Below are positions 37,901 to 49,405 of a stretch of DNA of 64,000 bases, in pieces. Under the pieces are notes generated by a model. That model was given only the letters and a program-made list of their open reading frames with translations. It had not been told where the DNA came from and ran no database searches. Numbering within the stretch: position 1 is the stretch's first letter; each line of letters starts with the position of its first letter. The stretch comes from Monilinia fructicola (lineage: Eukaryota > Ascomycota > Leotiomycetes > Helotiales > Sclerotiniaceae). The stretch spans positions 755,001 through 819,000 of the forward strand of contig VICG01000008.1 of the NCBI GenBank assembly GCA_008692225.1. The letters are read 5' to 3'. A program made the translations under genes and the position numbers.

Positions 37901-40900
37901 GTGAAATTATCGACCTCACTTTCTTTGGAAGCTGGGTCAGACCACAAGCCATCACCAAGCCTATGGCCAGCGTTTTGCGTGACGATTATTCGCTCGTCTC
38001 TTATCAGAAGCTTGACACTTCCAGTACACAGCTCCTCAAAGAGACGAACTGCAAACTTTCCCTGACGGCATTTTCATGCAAAGCACTGACCGATGCTACA
38101 CCTCGTTATTGGCAAACCGACTGCTGGACTAAGGTTACGAAGCAGAATGGTACCGACTTCTATCGAGATTGTTACCATCTTCTAGCTCGTGGCTTAGTTC
38201 AGCACGGTGTCAATGAAGGTGAGGTAGCATGGATACCTGGCGCCGAGCAAGTAGGTATTGACTCTCGTTGTCTTAAGTGCGCACCGAAGAAACCCACCAT
38301 GTTGTGGTACCTGAAACAAATTGGTGTTAAAACGCCAACAAGCGCCCATGGAAGACCCTGAGGAAGCTGCGAGTTTTGAGGAACTCATAAAAGCTGCACC
38401 AGCAGGAATGGAAGAGTGGGTGAAGTTTACAAAGGTCGAGGGTCATTACCAGTTTGAATATCACTGTCTCATTAATCCGTCAGCCTTGTGCCACAAAGCA
38501 GCCTTTCTCCTTGACAATTTTCCACGACCGGATGTTCCTGTGGTACTCTCGTGGCGTTTCATTCGTGGAGCTTCTGGGAATAGTATATCACCATCTCCTG
38601 TATCATTTGCTTATAGAAGTACAAAGGATTTGCCAATGTCAGATCAGCCGAGAAGATTCGTAGCCAATCATAGACTTCGCAATGAGCAGCGAAAGACATT
38701 GACGTGGATGGTAAATCAAGAAAGATCCCCACCAATCTTCATGGAGCGAGAAGTAGTTGAAACTCGTCAAGAGAATTTGGCGTTTAGACTTGAAGGTCGA
38801 GCCTGCCGAATGGTCAGACACCGAGCTGGCTTGCTTGCTGCCGCTGTTGGTTACGGCAAGACTGTCATGACCTTTGCTTTAATGAGCAAACAATATCTTG
38901 TCGATCGAGAATGGGCTAAACTGGATAACTTGAATGGTCTAATCCACACCAAGGCAACATTGATTCTGGTGCCCGCACACTTGACCTTGCAATGGAAAGG
39001 TGAGGCATGCGCGTTCCTGGGTTATGAGATGAAGGACGATCCAAGAATTCTTGTTTTAACCACTTGTCCACAAGTCAAGGCTTTGACTGTTCAAAAAATT
39101 CGGGATGCAGAGCTGGTAATTTGCAGCTCCAGCCAGCTCGGTAGCGATGGTTACCTCAAAGTCGTGGCAAAGAATGCCGGTGTCGTCGATCTGGCTAGTG
39201 CCTCATCCGATAGAGCCAAGGAAGTCTGGTTTATCAATGCCAAAAAAGACCGAAAAGATATCTTGTTAAATCTCCAGGAGCACCTCCCAATGGAACACGA
39301 TGGAAACGATGTGGAAGCTCGTAAGCAAGCAATCGACAAATTTACTGAGTTTATGAAGGAAAAGTACAAGAAGAGCTTTGCTGAGTCTGGGGCTAACAAG
39401 CCACATATACCATCGAGACGTCTGAAGGGTGCCGCTCTAACTAAGGAACTGGAAAAGAAAAAGAATGGTGCCCAAGGCAATAAGAGAGAAAGCCAATGTT
39501 TCTACGGATGAGGAGGATGCTGAGGTTTCCTTCGCTGGCCCAAGATTTGAAACCGATTGTGTTCTTGGCCTCTCTTCGGTATCTCTCCAAGACTTTGCTT
39601 GGGCTCGTGTTGTTACAGACGAAATCAGCTATAATGTTTCCAACTTTATTGCGGTGGCCATTCGTGAGATGGTTGCTCAATCTCGGTGGGCACTTTCAGC
39701 TACACCCAACATTACTGATCATTTATCTGCCTCAAGAATCGCTCGATGCCTTGGGATAAATCTAGGCTCTGACGACCAGGAAACTATCCGCAAGGACAAG
39801 CATTTGACAAGTGCCGAGCGCTTCTTGTCATATGGACCTGACGCGTCCCCATCCTGGCATGCAGCACGAGTTCATGTCGCTCAGGAATTCTGCGACATAT
39901 TCGTAAGACAGGATAAACGCCCAGATATCGGGAAGTTTAGCCGTATCCATCGTTTTGTTGGGATGCACATGGCAACACCGCAGTTGGCATGTTACTTGAC
40001 CATCAAGTCAGATGTCACCAACAAAGCTTATTTGATGACAAGAACTACAGACACTCGAAGCGCTTTTCAAGAAGAGATGCAGAGAACTTATGGAAGAGAA
40101 CTTGACGGTCGGCTGAGGTTAACCAAGGCTGCGTCCTTTTTCCCCGAGCATTCAAGAAAGAAAGTTCCTTACACACTTAAGACTTGCAAAGACTTGAGGG
40201 CAATTGCTCTTGGTGAAATTGCGGTCGCAAAGTACCATGTTGGTAGACAGATTGAGCTCATGAGATTCCTCTTGCCGTTGCCTCAAGTTATCGCGGACCC
40301 TGACATGGCAACTCGATACAACAACTGGAGAACCCAGATTCTGGCTCATAATCGCTATCCTGACCCAGACGCCCTTCAAGATCTTGCCCAAGTCATCGCA
40401 GCTGTGGAACTCGCACCTGTCAAACAACAGCACGAGTTGTACTTTACGATTCCTCAAGCTCCGCTTGGTCGTCGCCTGTATCCCGCTGCAGATATCATGC
40501 TTAACGGTCGTAGAATGGATGGTCTTCTTGCCGATTGTCGCAGAGTCCTTACAGAACTGCACAAGGCTGCCATGGCTCTTGTTCATACCAGACAAGAGTA
40601 TCGATATTTTAGAGCAGTTGTGGATATTGACCAAGCTGGCCAGTCATCACCTCGCGGAACTCTGGCTTGCAACTGTTGCAATCTCCAATCGGATTTGAAC
40701 GGAATAGTTATTCAAGGAAACTGTGGGCATATCTTATGCACGACATGTGACAATCTTCTAAATGACGGGGGTTGCCCCAATAGAACTTTGCGGTGGAACA
40801 TCATTGCAGAATCAAAAGTACCCAGCGGTATCCCTATATTCACCAGCCGGTAATTTCGACTTGGATCATGCCGTAGAGATTTCTCAAACAAAAGCTGTTG

Positions 40901-42341
40901 TGAAAGCTGCTGTGGAAGAATTTTCAATCCCTCCCGAACTAGAACCAAGTGAAGCAGATTGGGGTTTTTGGGGCAAACCAATCGTTACTGTCGATAAACT
41001 CTCAGCCCTCCGCAAAATCTTCTGGGAGCATGATGATTCATTCAACAAATTTCTTGTCTTCAGCCCCCTTCCAGAGTACTTGGCTATGGCCCAGAAAGTC
41101 ATCACCGCTGAAGGAATTCCCTGTATCAACTTGAAGGGTAGGAAAAGCGACATCGCTCGGTTCTTGAGAATTTCAAGAATAACAGAGGAATGAACTACAG
41201 AGATGAACCCACGAGAAAGAGAGCCCCATCCAAAAAGGCAACTGCAGCAGCTCCAGCTCCACCCGCTCAAGGTCCCCCACCTTCTCAAAACGCCGGAAAG
41301 AGAAAGAGGGATGATCCTGAAGATGAAAATCAAGATGCTCCACTTTCTAAGATTGCTCGCATCGCCTCGCCAAGACAATTGCAAGATGATCCTGATGATC
41401 TCTATGGTAGCGATAGTGAAGGCGGGACAATCTACAGTTCTAGTTTGAACAGAGGACCTAGTGTCCCAGATGACTCGGAGTCTCAAAGCCTTACACCTGC
41501 AATGATAGCTAAGAATTCCATGGAGTTGAATCGTCATTATTCAGCACAACATCCAAATGGTACGGTGGTCGAGTCTCCCAGAGTTCCGGTTCTGGTGGAT
41601 TCTGGAAATCCCAATGATTACCTTATGTCAGGTGGATTAGGGGTCGCAGAGGATGGTGATTCAGAGGATGATAGATCCGAGGTTGATAGTTCCGAGGATG
41701 ATGATTCCGAGGATGATTCCGAGGATGATAATCCGAGGACGATAATTCCGAGGACGATAATTCCGAGGACGATAATTCCGAGGACGATAATTCCGAGGAC
41801 GATAATTCCGAGGATGGTAGTTCCGACTTTGTGGAGTCACCACCAACGTTGTACCCAGCAATCCATCCTTCCGAACTCGAAGTCATCAATGATGCCAGAG
41901 CGAACGCTCATGTGGCTTCCGCAGGGGCTTCTCACCCGGATGATACTCCTGTCGATTGGGCTAGTCTTGGCGCAGAGTTAAACTATCCTGAATATGAAGA
42001 GATTCTTGATCCTACTGCTCGCGTTTTATTTCTTGATCTTGCCGACGAGTCTGCTTCCGGGGCCAACCTCACGGTGGTTCAGCATGTTATATTCTTGACT
42101 CCTTACTACGCCGAGAAGACAAGATACAATGCCGCAATGACTCAAGCTATCGGCCGTGCAATTCGCCAAGGTCAAACAACATAATAACGTCGTCGTGGTC
42201 CACCATTTGCTTGTAAAAGACACGGTTGAGATGGACATCGCTCACGAGCTCATGGATGACGACTTTCCAGGAAAAGCAAACGCGATGCCCATGCTTAGCA
42301 AATATAAATCTGACATCGGCCCAGCTTTCTTTCGAAAGTAA
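34953..42341 (+). CDS. DNMT5: DNMT5-type protein: C5-cytosine methyltransferase + SNF2 ATPase + RING, with six apparent frame breaks
   Basis: Exons 34953–35328, 35384–35549, 35598–36338 and a long last exon from 36399. The methyltransferase half is clean: motif I VATACSGTEAP, motif IV AGTSCTSFS (Cys about 206), motif VI NENV (Glu about 249), motif VIII QTRQRGYL and the motif X-like FAGNAMTTTVVGAV. A Cys cluster follows (KCRLCNHVSCSSCGVK). The SNF2 part has VGYGKTVMTF (Walker A), LVPAHLTLQW, VVTDEISYN (DExx), SRWALSATPN, a RING (CNCC…CGHILCTTC…GGCPN) and motif VI QAIGRAIRQGQ. Known DNMT5 enzymes are ATP-dependent maintenance methyltransferases. Frame breaks occur near 38327–38345, 39451–39465, 40813–40850, 41170, 41731 and 42176; short introns could explain the first three. 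The 3' end is uncertain: another frame stays open to 42528. Confidence 0.9.
41689..41815 (+). repeat. Coding tandem repeats: 12-bp then 15-bp acidic units (SEDD / EDDNS)
   Basis: GAGGATGATTCC-type 12-mers pass into about five copies of the 15-mer GAGGACGATAATTCC, encoding EDDNS in the frame that continues into helicase motifs V–VI. The first long unit reads AATCC instead of AATTCC, a one-base loss at about 41731 that throws the frame into PRTII repeats. The tract sits inside SNF2 lobe 2 of the DNMT5-type protein. Confidence 0.9.
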
Positions 42342-42528
42342 GCCAGATTGGTTATCTCCGTCGATTACCAAGGTCTCCTCGCGGATCATTTTCGACTCAA
42401 AAGCCGACCATGCAGCTGTCTCCTACCACAAACTGTCATTTTCTATATTCGCGCGCTGCTATTCAATACGTCGAACCACATTTCAAGTTCTCTTGCTCGC
42501 ACGCTGCAAATTGTTGCATGCTGCATGA

Positions 42529-45500
42529 GAAATATTGTGGGCCTTGGCATTTTACTAGTCAATACAATTTCCAAAAACGAGTTTTCCTCTGCACTGGTTG
42601 CTCATAAGGTCTTTTACTTCTTTTTATTTACACTTCACGGGGAATGGATGAAAGGGGAGGGGAGGGGAGGAGAGGAGGTTGTACAGGATGGTGGAAGGTG
42701 GTTGCGTTGAGAAAATGGTGTTTCGTTTGTTTGTATGATGGATGATTGCATGTTTTTTCATTTCTCTAAAAGATTGCTGGAGGTGGATGTTAATGGCAGG
42801 ATGGTGGTTATTCCACTAGGGGTTTCGTTTTCTATCTTCTGCGTTGCCAGCTACTGTTCAGATATCTTCACGTCTGGGCATTGAGTATTAAATTGGCTAT
42901 TTCTTTTGTTGATGTAGGATTAGATATTCGTTTGTACTTTACAAGCCGCGAGAAAAGTCCGATGAGTTGCATGGAATGCATAGGACACGAGGTTGCATAT
43001 ATTGCTTCCAACAAAAAAACCAATAAAAAGACCGTGGATTCATACCCACACCAAAAAAACCACTTGTGCAACTTTGTACCGTTTGATGTGAAATTTGATG
43101 TGCTCTTAATTGTGACTTTTCTTGTGCTTTGTGAGTTGGAAAACCTTGGAGGTTGCTAATGGGAATGCTGTGGGCGGTAGTGAGGAGGATCCTGAGAAGG
43201 ATATTGGAGAACATGGTAGTTTATGGCTAAATGCCGAAGCACTTTCATTCTTCAGTTATGCACGGCGATAGTATACTAGAAAAACCACGATGGTAAGGAC
43301 TCCATGGTCATTTCCTCAAAGTCAACTAACGAGTGCTTGCAATATAGGACTTGTTGGTTCAAACTGCTTAGACATCTTGAGCAGATGGGTATAGAGCAGT
43401 CATCTTGCGCTTGGTGTGCAGACTTGAGCATACTCGGAGCTGTAAGTAGCGAAGGCTTCGACGGTGGGAACTTCTCCGTCATCTCTCTGGAGAATATGAC
43501 TAGATGCGCTCAGGACTCTGTCGCTTTTGCGGGTGTAGACATCAGGTGATTGGTGGGTTTGCGATGGTGCTACGGATTCTATACTTCATACATTGCCGTC
43601 AGAAAGCCAGCTTCTAGAAAGGGTGAGCTGATTGCCGGAGTTCGGGAGGAGGATCGAGGATGCGTATGTGCGGTGGGATGTAATATTCGTGATTGAGATG
43701 TTGTCTCGTTGATTTTGCTTCGACTACTATATATTTGAGTGGTTTGTGCTGGTTTTGCACTTAGTGCTCCAGCCTCATTCCTGAGAAGTTCGAGTACCTG
43801 TCATCCTACACTTGAATTTACCGAAGGAAGCTTTTTATCACAAGAGTTACCTGTTTTATTTACAAATTATCCGAGAACATACCGTGGAAAGATAGATTAC
43901 TTTTGACACACTGAAGATTGATATCAGAAGAATCAAAAGGTCTTGTTTAGATCAAAGATATTCGTTGATTGGAGAGTTGAAATGGCTTTGAAGCTAAGAT
44001 TTCAATCATTCTCTACCTACTCCTGTTATTGTAGCCGAATGATCTTTCCATATACATCCAAAGATACCTGTTTCACCTACATATTGCGAGACAACAAGCC
44101 GTTTAAATGATGCCAAAGTCAGGCTAATCGAAGGTTTTAATTATAGAACTACATATACGAAGACTTGAAAGCTTTCACTCATCAGTTCGTACAATTGCGT
44201 GGCTTTGAAATCGAACGTCTAGCCACCCTCCTCCGCTCACATGAACCGAATAACTTTTTCCTACTATAAATCACATTTTTCACTTGTGCAGTCTGAACTA
44301 ATCCGTCGTCTAAGAAGCTAAATGCCATGAATAGAGCAAGAACTATATCAAGAAGAATGTAATAATGCGTTGTTAATAGATATACTCTTCTTATTAGTTA
44401 ACAAACCGTGTTTCTAAAAGTAAACTTTTAGAATGTCCCGATTTTTCCAAGTGAGCATATCGCATCACAACTTATTCCTTCAATCTCAACATTCCCATAC
44501 AACTAACCGTTCAAAAACTTAATTGCTGTTGATAGGCTGAAGAGTCGGATCGAAAGAGTGTATAGATCTAATTTCTTTAGATAAATTGTACTCATTGCTC
44601 TTTGAATATCGATATTTGTCCACGGCAAGCCAGAATGCCTCGATAAATTTATCGAGGCCGTCTATGTTCGATCTTGGCCTTAGAAATAATTCATTCATCA
44701 TAGCCCTACGTAGGCGTGGGCAAAGTATACATCATATGGGCATTGCACACTACACTTCCATATATTCGTTGTTTGCAGGTGAGATTCTGATGAATAACGT
44801 GGATGGACGCATGCCTTTCAGGGACTCCAAAACGTTGACTTGGATATCATTCATCGGGAAGCGACCTTAATTGGAGACAATGATATTGATGCAGGGGAAA
44901 GAATACCATGTTCAAGAGATGATAGTCGTTGATCATAAGCAAATTATCAATCAGGAGTCAATTACTGAGGTCAGGGCATCAATCATCAATTCATTGATCG
45001 TAATATTAATGGACGCATGAAAAGTTTCTTCTCAGAACAGCTTTCAGGAGACTCGTTATACTGAGTGTTCATTGGTTCAAGTTGATTTAGACATGTTCCA
45101 AGGTTTCTCGGTATTAAGTGAAGGAGGGAAGTCGTTCAGTTTGAGATCTTTCTATACATAATCGACGCCTCCAATTTCTTCAATGTGCAACCGGTTTCGT
45201 AGACATTAAAAATAGTACCAAGTCAGATATTGCTGCAGTCTAATTTTGAAGTCCCGTTTGAATGCTAACTCAAAGACGTAAATATCATATCAATGACAAG
45301 GTATGTCTTTTCCTATTATCCGCAAGTAAAGCGTACGAGCTTTCACAATAGGTGGGACCCAATATTTTGGAGATGTTCTCGTCAATATATATATATGTGT
45401 GTGTATGTGTGTGTAGATGAAGAACTAGCCAACAATCACAAGAAGCTCTTCAATGAATCAAAATACCCAATCTCCAAGATAATGAAAAAAGACAAACAAA

Positions 45501-45601
45501 CCCTTTTTAGTTGCATATATCATTTCCTCCCTTCAATCCCCTCCAAAGCACCACAAGCCTCCCGATTCTCGCGTCAATTGTCAACTCCTTAATCACACCA
45601 C
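42529..45601. other. Intergenic region downstream of the DNMT5-type gene
   Basis: 3 kb without a supportable gene. Frames at 42868–43214 overlap on both strands and have no domain features. A G-rich GGGGAGG run lies at about 42654–42675. The region probably holds the 3' UTR of the methyltransferase gene. Confidence 0.5.
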
Positions 45602-45634
45602 ATGATGAACTACTTCATCTGTGGCTACCTCAGA

Positions 45635-46004
45635 ATGACCGGTGAAACTATCTGCAAAGGTTGCGAGGGATTCCTACCAAGGCTCAAGATCATCGGACGT
45701 GTGGAAGTCGATAAGGCGAGGAGCAAGCCTGCGAGGACAACGCTTGAGAAGCCTGCAGAATTGTGGACCGATCCTTCTACAGCTGATGCAGAAAGTGAAT
45801 GTTTGGTGGTACAGATCTAGGTCTGATATTAAAGTCTGGGAGATGGTCGATGAGGAAGGTTCGGATGGTGTGAGAGTTTCTGCTGCGAGACAACATGAGA
45901 GCCAGATTGGTGTTTATGGACTCACGGCTGCGGCTCAATTGTTGCAAAAGTTGAGAGGACAAGAGAGAGAAGTTGAAAGAAAGGAGATATTTGGAAATTG
46001 GTGA
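45635..46004 (+). CDS. Small unrecognised protein, probable +1 frame break
   Basis: The frame from ATG 45635 reads MTGETICKGCEGFLPRLKII and continues as a charged polypeptide to TADAESEC before a stop at 45820. The frame one base further on continues in the same style (SDIKVWEMVDEEGSDGVRVS, then QLLQKLRGQEREVERKE) to a stop at 46004. Joining them near 45806–45825 would give about 120 residues. No domain is recognised. An in-frame ATG further upstream at 45602 is possible. Confidence 0.35.
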
Positions 46005-46138
46005 TTTAATATCATCAATTAATGGAGAGATGGTAGCTCTTATTTAGGTAGATTATAAGTATTGAATTCAGACGGCTTCGTGCTTAGGACCTTTGATCCT
46101 TTTCTGACCTCTAAGCTCAGGTTATTGAATGCTACTTA

Positions 46139-46687
46139 CTAAAACTCGCCTCGCTTGCAATTGGCATTTCTTCGGCTGCCTCTTGCCCTTTTCTCAGCTG
46201 TCCTCAATTCTTCCTTCAATGCTTCGTGCTCGGCTACCTTGTACTCGAGTTCCTTTGCATTTCTTTGGTTGTTAGCTAAAACTCCGCCCATACTGTTATC
46301 AAGATCCTCGCTGATATAGTCCAAGTAAGATTCGTTATTGTCCTGAAGCCATATCTTATTGTGCCATTCGAGCGGGCGGGCTATACCTGACCTTGGGACT
46401 CGGCGATAGCGCTTAAACATTCGGAGATACTTACGCTCTGCAAGAGAAGAGCTAATCTTTCTTGTTACCATCTCTTCGCGCAGGTAACATGCCCATTCGT
46501 CCTCTTGGATGATGCGGCACTTTATCCATTCCCACAATTCCGGCATGTAACCCCCATCCTCCCAATCGATGATTCCGCTAACATGGCCATCTTTCACCAT
46601 AATGTTGGATGTATTTACGTCTTCATGCGTAAGTACAAATGGTCCTTCAGGCTTCACAGGATACCGCTCCTTCAACGACTCCAGCAC
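46139..46687 (-). pseudogene. Truncated aminoglycoside phosphotransferase/choline kinase-like fragment
   Basis: The fragment contains the catalytic loop and metal-binding segment of the APH-type kinase fold: FVLTHEDVNTSNIMVKDG and GIIDWEDGGYMPELWEW. In the family the loop is usually HGDLxxxN; here it is HEDVNTSN, so Gly is replaced by Glu while His, Asp and Asn remain. The N-lobe is missing: a TGA lies in frame just upstream of 46687, and the DNA beyond becomes a degenerate GAT/ATT repeat. The C-terminus is a Lys/Glu-rich coiled coil (EELRTAEKRARGSRR). It is most likely a broken copy of one of the expanded fungal APH-family genes; an upstream exon I failed to recognise is the alternative. Confidence 0.65.
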
Positions 46688-46784
46688 CTCTGGTGATCAT
46701 GAGGCGTACTGTTCGAGAAGTAGCGACACACGAGTCTACCATTCCTCCCTATCAGCAGTGAGAAAGTGTACGCCTTTGATTTGA

Positions 46785-47005
46785 TGATATTGGTGTTGTT
46801 GATAATATTAATGATATCAATAATATTGATGATAAGGTTAGTATTTATATAACATTGATGTTACTCGTATTGTTGATGATATCGATGTTCTTGATAATGA
46901 TAATGATATTGATGTGATGTTATTAATGATGTTGTTAACAATGATATTAATATGGAGGTTGTTGATGATGTTATTGATGCTATCAATGATGTCGTTATGA
47001 AGAGC
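46785..47005. repeat. Degenerate GAT/ATT trinucleotide-type repeat
   Basis: About 220 bp dominated by TTGATGATATT/AATGATATCAA permutations of GAT, GTT and ATT triplets. It lies just where the missing N-terminal half of the adjacent phosphotransferase fragment would be expected. Confidence 0.7.
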
Positions 47006-47307
47006 ACAAATGAACAAGGGAAGGAGGATATAAAGTTTCTGGTTCTCCAGTATATTATGGGTTTACGATGATGAGATTACTAATCATTTTGACCTCTTCG
47101 CCATTCATCATTTCTCGTCAATATTCGTGATTTTACTCTTCTCTCAAGGAATGGAGTAATTAATCTATTAGTACTTGTAGTTCTATGGATGTTGTGCGTA
47201 TAAATCTTCAAGTAAATCCATTATCAAACAAGAAAAAAGAAAAGATTATTTGAGTGAGGTTAACTTCATTTGGAGAAGAATAAAGAATCACTTTCCCTAC
47301 CAACGAA

Positions 47308-49405
47308 ATGGGCACAACAGGCACAACAAGCGCACGTGGAAATGAGAGAACAGGAAAACGTGACAGAAATGGCATAGTTGATCATGATGAACAGACTCCA
47401 TTGCTCAGTAATGGGGAAAGGAGGAGTGACGTTGATGGACATGATGATACATCGAAAGGCAAACCATTTAGCGGAGAGGATGACGGCGCCGGCAACAATG
47501 GTGAAGAGAACGAGGATAAAGCAAACCAACAAGTCGGGAAATTGAGAGCTACACTCATAAGTATCAGCGTATTTGGCTTGATCTTTCTCCAAGGTATATG
47601 GTTTCTTCTGTGCCCCAGATATCTGATATTGGAAATGGAAGGTTACACTAAAAGCACCCATACTGACGAGAATAAATTGTAATAATAGCATCAAATATGT
47701 CAGGAATATCCACCACGCAATCAAAAATAGCTGAAGATCTTAACTCATTTACCGAAGCAAGCTGGTTTACATCGACCTATCTTGTAAGCTACCCTTCCTC
47801 TCGCGATCATGATATGCTCAGCGCTGACTTCCATGCCTAGATCGGCTTGTCTTCCATGTCTCCAATAGCGGCCCGTTTAGCCCAAATATTCTCCCCTAGG
47901 AATTGCATCACAATAGCAGCATCTCTGTTTGCCATAGGGGGAGTCGTTACATCACAAGCCCCAGATCTCAAAACCTTTCTGATAGGAAGAGCGATAAGTG
48001 GGGTTGGAGGTGCCGGTATCATGACGATTAGTTTCATTCTGGTACTAGAGCTCACTACAAAAAAGAGAAGAGGTATCTTTATCGGACTCACAAATTCTGG
48101 GTTCACTCTGGGTGTTTCACTTGGTGCCGTTGTTTGGGGGGCCTTATTACCCGCTGTTGGCTGGAGGTCTTTGTTTTTGTTCCAATCGCCGCTTGCCATC
48201 ATTTCCGGAATCGGAGTTTATTTCAGTATCCCCAAGAGTTTTACTTCGGGACAGAAAGGTGCTGGTGGGGGCCAATCTCTTCTAAACTTGCCGAGATTGA
48301 TTACCTTGGATCTCTTTTTCTCGTAAGTCCTGCTTGTTCTATGTATTGCCACTATGAGACTTACATCCAAGCTAAATCCACCAGGTCACAACAATCATCC
48401 TTTTCCTTTACGGCCTCTCATCACCAAAAGTCCAATGGCTACCCATTCTCTGCTCAATCCTTACTCTCATCCTCTTCCTCTATATTGAGCTCAAAGTTGC
48501 CACCGATCCAATCATACCCGTCACCGTCTTGAAGTCTCGCGGAGCTCTTCTCTCCTGCATTGCCCAATTGGGAATCATGGCTGCTAGATGGAGTATTCTA
48601 TTCTATACGCCTGTGTATGCAATTGCTGTACGTGGCTGGTCACCCGCATCAGCAGGTTCGATCCTGATACCCACGAATCTCGGGTTTGCTCTTGGCGGAA
48701 TCGGCGCCGGAGCATTCCACATCAAAAGAGCGGGAAGTTTCTGGCTGTGCGTTCCCAATAACCCTAACCCATCCACCTTCCAAACCCAAACCTCGTGCTG
48801 ACCATCTATAAAGGCCATCCGTCGTCTCCATCGTCCTCTTCTCCCTCACCCTAATCTTCTTCTCTCGATTTTCTCTATCCCACACTCCTGTCCCCCTCTA
48901 CGTTATCCTCACCCTGGCAAACGGCTTGTGCATCGGCTCCGCACTAAACTACACCCTGGCCCATCTCCTCCATCTCACACCCCCGTCGACCCATTTCATC
49001 ACCACCTCTCTCCTGGCCACCTTCCGCGGCTTTGCCGGCTCATTTGGATCCGCCATCGGCGCGGGCGCCTTCGTTCGTGTATTGAAAAGCGGGCTGGAGA
49101 AAGGGTTTGCGGAAAACGGAGGTCTGGATGGGAAAGAGGAATTGGTGAGGAAACTCCTAGGAAGCCCGGCTTTGGTTGAGGGGCTCGCCGGCGTGGATAA
49201 ACAGGTCGCGATTAATGCGTACGTGGGCAGTTTCAGGGCGTTGTGGGCTGGGGCGGCGGTTGTGGCGTTCTTGATGGTGGGTGTGCAGGCTGCGACTGGG
49301 TGGGATAAGGGGGAGGCTGAGGTGGAGGAGGATAGGTTAGAGGTTGGGAATGGGTTGGGGTGGGAGAATGAGGAGTGGGAGGAGGGGATGGAGGTGGGTG
49401 TTTAG
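47308..49405 (+). CDS. Major facilitator superfamily transporter (DHA2/Vba-like), one apparent frame break
   Basis: Proton-coupled membrane transporter; the substrate is not predictable. Exons 47308–47593, 47689–47783, 47841–48322, 48385–48746 and 48814–49405 give about 605 residues. A long hydrophilic N-terminus with a DEQTPLLS motif precedes the first membrane segment (LRATLISISVFGLIFLQ). Later landmarks are SWFTSTYLIGLSSMSPI, the loop RAISGVGGAGIMT (motif C-like), KKRRGIFIGLTNSGF and about a dozen hydrophobic stretches. The TPLL-type tail and overall layout resemble fungal 14-TM drug/H+ antiporters and vacuolar basic amino acid transporters. Exon 3 is one base short: the frame changes at the GGGGG tract near 48266–48271 between QKGAGGG and KLAEIDYLGS. 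All other junctions are in phase. Confidence 0.9.
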
